DNA from: Telopea speciosissima
Lineage: Eukaryota; Streptophyta; Magnoliopsida; Proteales; Proteaceae
Length of the DNA: 64,000 bases
Assembly: GCF_018873765.1 (NCBI RefSeq)
Contig: NC_057924.1
Location: 5,642,001 to 5,706,000, forward strand
Direction: 5' to 3'
This document shows positions 46,260 to 57,245 of this stretch, in pieces. A program made the position numbers and the translations under genes. Every line of letters starts with the position of its first letter. Position 1 is the stretch's first letter. Below the pieces are notes generated by a model, which saw nothing but the letters and a program-made list of their open reading frames with translations, was not told the origin of the DNA and did not search any database.

Positions 46260-49200
46260 GTTCTTGTTTGCTCTCCGCTTATGCTTTATTTGATTCGGGG
46301 CATCACACTCTTTTGTGTCCCCTAGTTTTGCTAAGAAGATGTCCATTGAACCAAAGCTAATGGCCCGTAAACGATAGTCAACACCAACGGTAGCAAGGTT
46401 GAACTTAACTCGGTTTATGATCCTTGCCCGGTATGTGTGGGTGGTCACGGACTCAAGCAAGCTTAGTACTGCTGGATATGAAAGACTTTGATGTGATTTT
46501 GGGAATGGACTGGCTATCAACTCACAAAGCCAGCCTAATGCTTCGAGAGGAAGGTTCTATTCAAACCGTGAAGGTGAAGAGTTTGTGTTTATGGGTACTA
46601 AGCGGGAGAGACCCAAGAAAGTTATCATCTCGCCTCCAAGTACAAGTTGTTGGAGAGGGATGTCGTGTTATCTAGCATCCGTGATAGACCGAAGCCAAAG
46701 GCGAGCCTTTGGAAGAGTTGTACGTGGTGAAAGACTTTCCGATGTCTTTCCCGAGGATCTAACGCGGTTGCCACCGGATCGCGAGCAGAGTTCATGATAG
46801 ATCTCGATTCCTGGTGCAGCCCCAGTATCAAGGCACCTTACGGGATGGCCCCAATCGAGCTAAAGGAGCTACAAGAGCAGTTGAAGGACCTGTTGAAGAA
46901 GGGTTTCATTAGACCCAGTGTATCTCCTTGGGGAGCACACTGTGTTGTTTGTGAAAAAGAAGGACGGTAGTATGCGTCGTGCATTGACTACCGTGAGCTC
47001 AACAAATTGACAATCAAGAACCGGTATCCTTTGCCTAGGATCGATGACCTATTCGATCAACTACAGGGTGCGAAGGTGTTCTCGAAAATTGATCTCCGGT
47101 CAGGGTACCATCGATTGAAGATCGAAATAGTGATATCAGCAAGACAAGATTCAGGATCTCGCTATGGTCATTATGAGTTCTTGGTCATGTCCTTCGGCTG
47201 ACCAATGCCCCGGCGCCTTTATGGAGTTGATGAACCGGGTGTTCCACGATGTTCTAGACAAGTATGTCATTGTCTTCATTGATGACATCTTGGTCTATTC
47301 CAAGAGCGACGAGGAGCATGCGGACCATCTCCGCCTAGTATTGCAACGCCTAAGGGAGAAACGGTTGTACGCCAAATTCAAGTAAGTGTGAGTTTTGGCT
47401 ACAACAGTGGCATTCTGGGACACCTTGTTTTCGGTAAGGGTATAGAGGTTGACCCTGGCAAGGTGAAGTCGATAGTTGATCGGGCGATACCCAAGAATGT
47501 GGCGGACATTCGTAGTTTCCTGGGACTAGCGGCTATTACAGGAGATTTATTGAGAACTTCTCAAGGCTCTCCGCTCCTATGACACGGACCGACCCGAAAG
47601 GGAGTGAAGTTCGAGTGGTCGATAGCTGTGAAAAGAGCTTCCAAGAGCTCAAGCGAGGCTGGTTTCCGCTCCGGTATTTACCATTCCTAATGGTACTGGA
47701 GGGATGGTAGTCTACAAGATGATGCATCTAAAATGGGCTTGGGTTGTGTTCTAATGCAAGATGGGAAGGTAGTGGCCTATGCTTCTCGGCAATTGAAGGA
47801 CTATGAGAAGAACTACCCGACCCATGATTTGGAGCTTGCTTGTGGTTTTCGCTCGAAGATCCTGGAGACATTATTTATATGGTGAGAAGAGCGAAATATA
47901 CAGTGATCACAAGAGCCTCAAATACTTCTTTACACAAAAGGAGCTCAATATGAGGCAGCGACGGTGGTTGGAGTTGTTGAAAGATTATGATTGTACTATC
48001 CATTACCACCCAGGCAAGGCAAATGTAGTAGCGGATGCGCTGAGCCGGAAATCTCAGTCCTTGTCACTGGCATCACTAGCAGCCAGTGAGAAACTCATCG
48101 AGGAAGCTAGAAGGATGGACCTGGAATTACTGGTTGATGGTGTTACCTTATCTCTATCAGCTTTATCAATACAATCCACACTGGTAGGGCGAATTCAATC
48201 AGCCCAGGCTTCTGATGAGGAGATTCAAAAGGTTATTGAGGCTATCAAGGGGGACACGCAGCGGGAACTGGATTTTACTTTAACAGAGAGTGGTGTTCTC
48301 ATGTTCAGACAACGGCTATGTGTTCCTAGTAACCCTCAGTTGAGGAAGGAAGTGTTAGCTGAGGCCCATGACTCTCCCTATTCTATTCATCCAGGTAGTA
48401 CGAAGATGTATAGAGATCTGAAGGAATATTACTGGTGGAGTGGAATGAAGAGGGATGTGGCTGAGTATGTGGCAAAATGTCTTACTTGTCAGCAGGTGAA
48501 GGCGGATAGACAGCGACCTCATGGCCTCTTACAGTCATTGCCTGTTCCAGAGTGGAAGTGGGAGCATGTTACCATGGATTTTGTCACCGGGTTGCCCCGC
48601 ACGCCTAGAGGTGTCGATACCATATGGGTTGTCGTTGACAGATTGACAAAGACGGCTCACTTCATCCCCATGAAGATTACCTATTCGATGGACAAGCTGG
48701 CTCGCTTGTACATTGATAATGTAGTTCGTCTACACGGAGTTCCTGTCAGCATCATCTCCGATCGGGATCCCAGATTTACATCTAAGTTCTGGGGAGGGTT
48801 TCAGAAGGCAATGGGTACACTGTTGAGTTTTAGTACAGCCTTCCACCCTCAAACCGACGGACAGTCGGAGAGGACTATTCAGACATTAGAAGATATGCTC
48901 CGAGCTTGTGCCATTGATATGCAAGGCAGCTGGGACGAGCATCTCTCACTTATTGAGTTTGCTTACAATAACAGTTACCAGGCTACTATAGGCATGGCAC
49001 CGTTTGAGGCTCAGTATGGGAAGAAGTGTCGGACACCGTTATATTGGGACGAAGTAGGTGAACGGCGTATTCTTGGACCCGAGTTGATTCAGGCAACATG
49101 CGAGAAGGTGGACTTGATTCGTGAGCGGATCAAGCGGCTCGACCCAGGCGAAGGGTTATGCGGACTTGAGACGGAAGGACCTTGAGTTCACCGTTGGCGA

Positions 49201-49645
49201 TAAAGTGTTCCTTAAGGTATCACCCTCCAAAGGGGTGATGCGTTTCAACAAGAAGGGCAAGCCGAGTCCGAGATTTATAGGACCTTTTGAGATCCTTGCA
49301 CGGATTGGACCGGTGGCATATCGGTTAGCACTCCCTCCATCTTTAGAAGGTGTGCACGACGTCTTCCACGTGTCTATGTTGAGGAAGTATGTCCATGATC
49401 CAAGCCATGTATTGACGCATGAACCACCGAACTTGCGCCGACATGTCCTATAAAGAGTGCTGAAAAGATTTTGGACAGCAAGGTTGTTCATCTTCGCAAC
49501 CGGCCCATTCATTATGTGAAGATAAAATGGTGCAACCATCAGGAAGAGGAAGCTTCTTGGGAGGCGGAGGTAGAAATGCGGGCGAAATACCCTTTTCTTG
49601 CCTATTTACAAGGTACGTCAAATTTCGAGGACGAAATTTCTTATA
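46260..49645 (+). pseudogene. Gypsy pol: protease, RT, RNase H, integrase, chromodomain (frameshifted)
   Basis: Protease: LFDSG then, one base short, ASHSFVSPSF (from about 46287). [34 protein letters not shown], the catalytic VFIDDIL at 47272-47292, then VDPGKVKSIVDRAIPKNVAD. RNase [21 protein letters not shown], then [20 protein letters not shown]. Integrase: zinc finger with H, H and CLTCQQVK, catalytic [15 protein letters not shown] and [10 protein letters not shown] chromodomain follows at about 49460-49600 (HYVKIKWCNHQEEEASWEAE). RT and protease carry many one- and two-base indels, while about 47870-49140 is one clean frame. Not functional as written. Confidence 0.92.
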
Positions 49646-49656
49646 AGGTGGGGGGA
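49645..49656 (+). other. Polypurine tract
   Basis: AAGGTGGGGGGA directly precedes the TG of the 3' LTR, the expected position for plus-strand priming. One T interrupts the purines. Confidence 0.85.
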
Positions 49657-52477
49657 TGTTATACCGTCCCAGGATATAATTAAATATCATTTCTTCTCGT
49701 GACGTGTAGATACGCGCCATGTATGGTGACTGTTCTCCATGATGGTCAAACCTAGCTACAAAATCGTTGACCACAAAGACGGGTTTGCCTGTGGAGGAAA
49801 GATTCCTCAACCGCCGATGGGGAAAGTTCGTTGACGGCGACTTCGCCGACTACCCTCCAAGTACCAGCCGGGAAGCGAGGAGTTCGGAGAGAGCATCTGG
49901 ACCGTCACCTCAATTGGATATTTCGTTCGGTGATGAGCTTAGCGTTGCCGTGGCGAAAGCTGTTCGGGTCATGGGTAATAAACCATGACAGGGGAAAAGT
50001 AAGTTCTAGCCTCAAGTCTTATTAATTATTCTTCCCTTGGTAACCTCGAAGTGCGGGTCCGGGCTTGAACCGCTCGAGCTATTTCATGAGAGAAGGGAAT
50101 AAATTAAGTTCGGGTCCCGCGTACCTTTAGGAAGTACATTGGGGACTTATACCCATCTCATATGAGCCCATCTAAGAATGGGCTTTTCCTTAATTAAGGT
50201 TGTGGGCAGGCCCATTTAACCTATTGGCCCAATGATGGGTTATTCCATCCACTTACCCACATAGGACTAATGGGTTGACCCATTAGGCCTCATGACCCAT
50301 TTGACTAAGGGTACCCATAGACCCATTTATTATAAAGAGAGGAGGAGGGGGAGAGAACATTACTTCTTCTTCAACATCCTCTTCTACCCTAAATCGTGGA
50401 GGAGAGAAAGAGGAGAGAAAGAGGAGAGAAAGAGAAGGAGGAAGGAGAGAGAGGCTTGGAGGAAGGTGGAGACCCCATCTCTTGGGCAGAAATTGTGGAG
50501 CTCTCATCTTGGGGGGTAGGTAAGCTTCTTCCTTCTTCTATTTTGGATTTCAAAAAAGGGGTTGGGTAATGGGAGAGATTGACCTAGATCTCTCTTGGAA
50601 CCTAGGGAGTAGATGGAGCTTTAAAGCCAAGCTATGGTGGAGTTAGTTTACTCCATTATGAGCTCTAATGTGAGGGTTCTCATTGCCATTTGGGGGATTT
50701 AAGGTTGGACCCTAAGGAGCTTAGGATAGAGTTTTCTAGAAGTCCTTGTGCCTTAAAAACCACTTGAAATGGGGTCCTTGGAGGGGAATCCTTCGGATTT
50801 TGGACCTGAAGGTGTGAGGGTTACATGTGATTTCGCACTGCAAGAAACCCCCTGAAACTACCTTCCCGAGAAGGATTCGTGAAGGTCGGATTTACACTCG
50901 GATTCAGTTTTTCTGAAACCACATCTGCATCCGACCTTGGCAAAAATTGTCCTGAGCCCCTGTGAAGCTCGGATTTACACTTGGATTCAGTTTTTGAAAC
51001 CACATCGCATCCGACCTTGACTAAAAGCTGTCCCGGTTTCCTAGGATTTACATGTGGTTGCGAATTTGGGCATGAAACCACTCCCGCAACCACTTCGTCT
51101 CGAAACCTTATACTTAAGTGTTTATGGGAGATCTTTTGGGGATCCGTTCCTTTCGCTCGTTTAACCTTATTCCACTCTTTGTATAGGTTAAAATATTCAC
51201 TTTTGTGGCTTATTGCTTGATCGAGGCGACAACTGATAAACTGGGTGCTTGGCGTATACGTTGTGAGTGGGTTTGGTTGTTTGGGCTTGTTATTACTATT
51301 GCACTATATATTATGTACTCATTATAATTAATAAGCATGTGTGCGCATATTGCATAATTTTATATCTATGTGTTATAATGTTGATTGATAATGTTGTATC
51401 TTGATGGGTCTCGGTGCGGTGGATACGATGTTTAACCCGAACTCTATAAACATTTATGAAGAAATTATGTTGAATGTCATGTTGAATCAGATGCGCCGTG
51501 CGTCTTGGTAACCGGCACTAAACCGGATGAAAAGTTGATGCGCCGGATTACCTCTCGGGACGATAGGACTTGCATGTAGTATATTGTGGCTAGGATTTCA
51601 CACCCTTATGCTACGACCCTTACCAACGGGGTTTAGGTGTTGGGTAATCGATACACCGGATTCGTGGAGGTGGGAGAGGCCGATCATGGTAGTATTGGTT
51701 ATCGGGGTCCGCCACCGAGTGGTCTTGGAGGCTTCGATCGGCGTAGGTCCCACGTGACAATTGAGGTTTCATTGTGGCGATAAGTTAAGTGACCCACAGT
51801 GTCTCCCGAGTTGTCACGATAGCATATGCCATTGACTTAGTTGTTTGTTAGGTGGAAAAATGAACTTAACATGTGCATGCATCATTGGACTATGTGAATT
51901 GCGTGTTTGTGCATTCCCATCCCCTCACTGGCTCAGTGGAGCTAACCCCCTCGTGCGCACATTTTTTTAGATTATGGTGCAGGTGACGGATATCTCGCAG
52001 GACTTGGAGTTCAGCCCTCGGGATACGATGAGATCGGTGAGGAGGAACCGGAGGCCGTGTTTGAGGAACATGGCGACGGGTGTCCTTGCGATGATTGTGC
52101 CTACGGGCCGTGAGGATATTCGGGACTCGATCCCTTTTTGATTACTTTTGAGGCTAAGGCCTATGGTGAAATACTTACTGTAATACCATTTTTGATAGTT
52201 ATTAGATGATCATTGGAAATGTAACTAATTACTGTATTTATCATCTAGCTTTGAACATCTTGTAACTATTCGATTTATACGCTTCCGCAATACTACTGAT
52301 CCTTGGAATGTAATATTCCTCTTTTCTGCATTCTGATATTATATTGTGTTAATATTGGATATGACTGTGCGTTGGGACACTGTGTCAGTGATCCGGGCGG
52401 TTTAGTAGGATGACACGCGTCGTCCTAGTCACCCTTTATATGATATTATATTCCTTGTCTGGAATAGGGGCGTGACA
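49657..52477 (+). repeat. 3' LTR of the Gypsy element
   Basis: It runs from TGTTATACCGTCCCAGG to GGGGCGTGACA and pairs with 39116-41947. The duplication AGGGC follows at 52478-52482. Confidence 0.95.
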
Positions 52478-52482
52478 AGGGC

Positions 52483-54043
52483 CCCACACATCAGAATGAA
52501 CCAAAGCAAAAGGAAACTCACTTCTTTTATTTAATGAAGAATAACTGGAACGAGTCTGTTTGGCCAAAACACAAGCCTCACATAAAAACTCATTCCTATT
52601 ACAATGCTTAATCAAGCTCGGAAACAAAAGAGACAAAGTACTAAGGGATGGATGACCAAGTCGGCAGTGCCAGAGATGAAGGTCAGGGGACGAGGTGGAC
52701 TGTAAATGATGAGCTATAGAGGAAGCCGAATGCAAAGTAGAAGGCTGACCCGGGTCAAGTAAGTAGAGACCACCCTGCATCTTACCACCCCCAATCGTAC
52801 GCCCCGTCTCCAGATCCTGTATGACACAATGAGAAGGGAAAAAGGTCAGTTTGCAATTCAGATCTCTAGTGAGACTACTAATAGAGAGAAGGTTGGTAGA
52901 AAAGGACGGAACATGCAAAACAGATTTTAATGAAAGGGTAGGGGAGCAGCGTATGGAACCCTTCCCATTAATAGGAGAAAGGGAACCATTAGCTACTCGA
53001 ACACTGTCTTTGCCAGAAGATGGAGAATAAAGATGAAATACATGGGAGGAGCCAGTCATGTGGTCAGTGGCACTGAAATCTATAATCCAAGGACTGGATA
53101 CAGCCGATGCACACAGACTACTGACTGGAGTACCTAAGGCAAAATTAGAACCAGGAGGGGCAGCAGGTGTAGATGCCGTAGTGGAGGCAGCGGAAGAGGC
53201 CTGTAGCATGCGACGAAAAGCTAGGAGCTCATCCTGAGTAAGCCCAATGTCAGATGAAGGGGCAGCAGCAGCAGGAGTAGGAGAATCAGCCATATGAGCC
53301 TTGGGCTTAAACTTCCCACGGGCTTTCTTTTTCTCAAAATCAGCAGGCTTCCCATGGAGCTTCCAGCATTGAGCCTTAGTATGATAGAGCCTGTTGCAGT
53401 GTTCACACTTGACAGGACCTTTAGAGACAGCAGTACCACCATCAGTAGTGGTAAGAGAAGGAGTACTGGAAGCAACTTGCAAGGCGGAGCGATCAACAAT
53501 GAGAGGAATGCAAGATAACACCGACGAGATTCCTCATTATGAACTAAGGCAAAGGCCTGTTCTAGGGATGGAAAAGGGGACTGCCCAAGTACTTGCACCC
53601 GAATAGGATCAAACTCCATATTTAGTCCAGCCAAAAAATCATAGACACGTATTTTGTCAACATGTTTGCGATAGGCAGCCAGATCGATGTGAGAGGGGCG
53701 ATAGTCGAGTAATGATCCAATTGCTGCCACATGTTCTTGAGGGCACCATAGTATTTGGAGACAGAGAGCTCCTGTTGGGTAGTGGCATTAGCCTTCTTTC
53801 TAATCTCATAGACCTGTGCATCATTCCCCGTGCGACCATAAGTCTCTTTGGCACCATTCCAGTGGGCAGTGTCCAGTAGAAGAAAATTGTCTCTTTGGCA
53901 CCATTGCCAGATAGTATGGGCGAAAGTTTTTTGTGGTGGTGTGATGTGCGCTTGTTAGCAAAGGTCCAAAATACCTTTTTAGGTTCAATTGAAGGGTCAG
54001 ATCGGTGGGTGAAGGAAAACTCAGTCATTGATGAGCTTGACAA
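52483..54043 (-). pseudogene. Copia gag, protease and start of integrase, interrupted
   Basis: On the minus strand, gag begins about 54043 (MSSSSMTEFSFTHRSDPSIE) and continues in shifted frames with LLDTAHWNGAKETYGRTGND and HVDKIRVYDFLAGLNMEFDP. The zinc knuckle CEHCNRLYHTKAQC lies in the frame 53521-52436. The protease box reads WIIDFSATDHMTG, where Copia proteins have DSGATDHM, so the active-site Ser-Gly is changed to Phe-Ser. The GAG-pre-integrase LWHCRLGHPS and the integrase start HSDVWGP follow, cut by the Gypsy target duplication. No Copia LTR was found on this side. Confidence 0.9.
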
Positions 54044-55764
54044 CAGTAAAGCAGTAAGCGTAGCCCCAATCCCAGCCCATTTGTTTATGGGCTTGTTACA
54101 AAGCTGAATGTGACATAAGAAGTTGGCACTGGACGTGCAATACCCCTGATCCTAAACAAAAACCAAGGAGAAGGAATATTTGATAGTTAATACTAGCAAC
54201 TGCAACAACAATCTTTTGAGTTTTCCTGGTGAAGAGAAAAACATTTTAGGCCACAACATATGTCCTTTGGATTAATTGATCTGAGGAGGGTGTTTTCCAC
54301 TTTCTACTAAATGTGGGAATTGATAATGAAACTCACATGCCCAAGAGTTAATCATAGGATCACATCATAGTGGATGAAGATATTCTCTCTCCATCTTAGG
54401 TGACGAAAAACTTTCTCCATGATAACAATGGTGTTGTTTATTATGGCGAACAATATAACTTGAGTAATTTTGTCTTAACATGAACCAACTGTGTCAAAAA
54501 AAAATATTTGGCCAACCTGACCACACCCTAAGCCCCTACAGGGCTGGGCCGGGCCAGGCCTGGGTTGAGGCCAGCCCTATATTCTTGGAGGGATTTTCCC
54601 TATCCTCAACTCTGGTTAGGATTTGGGTAGAACTCATCCTTAAAAGCTAGTCAAAGGGTGCAGAAATACCTATGAGTCTTCATATTTGACTACTTACACC
54701 CAATGTGGGATTATTAATTTCATCTTCCTCGTGAAACCCCAACAAATCTGAACTACTAGAAATTGATCAATGTACAGTAGCCCTTATACAAAGGTGGTGA
54801 AGGTGGTGAAGGTGGTGATGAATTACTGATTAATGATGATCACAACCATCATATAGAGAAAGAACAAAGCCATGGGCTATTTTCCATAACATACGAAAAG
54901 AGAAAAAATAAAATCCTCCCATGGTGGTTGCAACGTCATTTGTAGAAAAGTTTGGAAAACCTTTCCAAGTACAAGAAATTTTACCATCCATGAAATGGAT
55001 CCAATGTGTAAGAGAATGCAACTACGAAGTACCTATAAAGATTTGCAAAAGCAGTAGAGATTGGAAGAGAAACTAGTTCAATATATTGGATGGTGGTTAC
55101 TGGTTAGCACAGCCTCACAAGAGTATAGGATATGGAAGGCCAGTTTCAGAAACTAGTAAGAGGGGAAGCAAAAAACAGGGGTAGTCTAGTATCTGGTTCA
55201 GTTCTTGTTGGGTCACCATAATTTTGAACTTGATATGATCACAGAATCGGCTGATGTGGCAAGAACCACAGGGTAGTTCACGGAATTCGGTTCTCCTACA
55301 GCTATGGCGGTAGTTGGAGGATCCAACCCAGCCAAAACAGGGGTGTTTGGTTCATTTCACATGCAGCCCCCCTATGAAAAGATGTGAACTCAGGCAGGTT
55401 TGAAACCTGACTTAGCTCAAGAGCATTTGTGTCTGGCCCAAGCCTGGCCTAGCCCGACATTGGGTTGGGTCCTAACCCAGCCCAGTTGGCTCATCCAAAC
55501 CTGGCCCAACCCAAATGGGCTAGACCATGCCAACCCACTATGTGGAAATGTTGAGGCAGGGAAGAGATTTCTTTCCTAACAAAAGGAGAAAGATCCATAA
55601 GATGGTGCTGTTGTTTGAAAACTTTTCCATCCAATTGTACTCTTAACTCTGTATGAATATAGTTTCTGACTCAATATATCTCTCTACTGGAACAAGCATT
55701 TATTCTAATTCAAAATGTCTAACGATTCTTCAAAATGTAAAGCCTAACGATTCTTTATATATCT
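54044..55764. other. Spacer between Copia and the F-box gene
   Basis: No gene recognised. 54525-54590 and 55425-55545 contain GGGCTGGGCCGGGCC and CCCAACCCAAATGGGC words of the hAT-type GGGCTGGG family, as short fragments. A (GGTGAAGGT)n stretch lies at about 54792-54818. Confidence 0.45.
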
Positions 55765-57192
55765 CTACGGATTGCGAAAACATATTTTAGTTGCGAAATA
55801 ACGCTTGGCATCGGCCCAAAACGGACACAGACACGGATCGCTCTCGCTAGTTAAGAAATTGACAACCAATGAACCCCGATGTGCCTTCAACCGATCCGTT
55901 CCAAAACAAGTTACCCTGCAATGCCACATCGTCACCGTGACCAAATTAGGGCAACCACGAATAAGCGCTTCCAGCCCAAGATCGGTGACAGGGCAGAACA
56001 TGATACAGAGATTCTTCAATGCGATGCAATTAGCAGCAATGCACGAAATCACAGCATCACCAATCTTGTGACTCCTACACAGTGCTAAGCGCTCCAGATT
56101 CTGGAAATTGGCAGCGAGCAGATCCAATTTTAAAGAAGTAGGATTGGCACCAAAGATAATCAATTCCTCAAGGTTAGGGCACCGTTTGGTAATGACAGTA
56201 ATCCCCTCCTTACCTATCTCTTTATCGATAGTCCTTGACCAATTATAGAGGTGGAGTTCCCTCAATTGCTTGCGGTGATCAGCGATGGACACAAGCCCTG
56301 CATTCGTGCAATTGGGAGTCTCAGCAAGGTGCAAGATCTCCAAATCCAAGCAATTAGAGATAGAAAAGAGGGCGGCATCGCTTATTGGGATTGTCTCCAG
56401 ATGTATCTCAACCAGACCGATGAGTTGTTGTTCTACTACTATGGCGGTTTCAAAGATCTTATCTCAATCCCCAGAGCAGAAGGCGATCTTCAAGGTTCTG
56501 AGATTCTTGGAGCCCAAAATCAACGGTTCGAAATTACCGTTATAGGGCTGCTTGATGCAGATGGTCTTAAGAGAGCAAGCAGCCACACCTGGTCCGATAG
56601 GAGTAGAACTAGTGTCAGCAAGGCCGCGAGGATACTCGACGGAGAGCACTTCGAGGGAGGAACAGTGATCGAGGATAGCATTGATGCCCTTGGCACCAAA
56701 GTTTCAGAAATCAATACAATGGAATTCCTTTAAAGTACCCTTGGAGTTGAGGGCGAAAGTAGCAATGCCTACATCGGTCAACTGTTGGCAACAATGGAGC
56801 TTGAGGCAAGTGAGGTTAGGACAGTGGAGAGAGATGAGGACAAGAGCTTCGTCACGGATGGGGATGTATTTGAATCTGCCGTGGGGATCGGATTTGAGGG
56901 CAAGTGTGGTGACGGCATTGAAGCGCGTGAAGAGAGAAGGGATGATAGGGAGGAAATTGGATTTGGGTTCAAGGGAGAGGCGATGACGGAATTTACCCTC
57001 GACCCGGAGCCAATTGCGACAGACAAGAGAGCAGTTTTCAAGGTCGAGGAAGCCCAGGAAGTTGAATATGTACGCCAGGCACTCGTCGGGAAGGTGGGAC
57101 GACAAGTGCAGACGAGAGCGGGTCGTCATTGTGTTCTTCTTCTTCTCCTCCATGTTAATTTCCTCTGTTTTCTTCGATATCTGCTGCCTCAT
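55765..57192 (-). pseudogene. F-box/LRR protein of the SKIP2/VFB type with two in-frame stops
   Basis: F-box proteins of this type bind SKP1 and act as the substrate receptors of SCF ubiquitin ligases. The single frame spans about 476 codons without any frameshift. An N-terminal F-box (LPDECLAYIFNFLGFLDLEN, LVCRNWLRVEG) is followed by leucine-rich repeats: CPNLTCLKLHCCQQLTDVGI, GPGVAACSLKTICIKQPYNG, CPNLEELIIFGANPTSLKLD, and NLERLALCRSHKIGDAVISC. The end is TSESDPCLCPFWADAKRYFA. Order, spacing and lack of introns match Arabidopsis SKIP2 and VFB1-4. Two TGA codons interrupt it: at 56704-56706, where the family has Cys before N-F-G-A-K-G, and at 56464-56466, where it has Trp (CSGD-W-D-K). It is a young pseudogene or carries two sequence errors. 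A gene-capturing MULE sits 62 bp upstream of the frame. Confidence 0.88.
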
Positions 57193-57245
57193 TTATTAGG
57201 GTTTCCTCCAAAAAATATTAAGTTTCTATCGTTAAGAATTACAAA

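Larger units (their letters stand above)
39111..52482 (+). mobile_element. Chromodomain Gypsy LTR retrotransposon (Tekay-like), nested in Copia
   Basis: The element 39116-52477 (13.4 kb) has LTRs of 2832 and 2821 bp, a PBS, gag, protease, RT, RNase H, integrase and a chromodomain in that order, then a polypurine tract. The 5-bp target duplication AGGGC is perfect (39111-39115, 52478-52482). Without the element and one AGGGC, the Copia integrase reads through in frame (HSDVWGPARCTSLSG), which proves the nesting. The order INT-chromodomain after RT-RH, the long LTRs and the chromodomain sequence fit the Tekay/Del branch of plant chromoviruses. The coding part is broken by many indels except for 47870-49140. 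An antisense gene lies between the 5' LTR and gag. Confidence 0.96.

Noticed and set aside
39116-52477. LTR differences taken as age by 5mC deamination
   Set aside because: The changes are mostly CAG/CTG against CG with indels in both directions, not C-to-T transitions, so a divergence date would be misleading.
55765-57192. TGA read as selenocysteine in the F-box gene
   Set aside because: Land plants lack selenocysteine insertion machinery, and the family has Cys and Trp at these positions; nonsense mutation or error is simpler.
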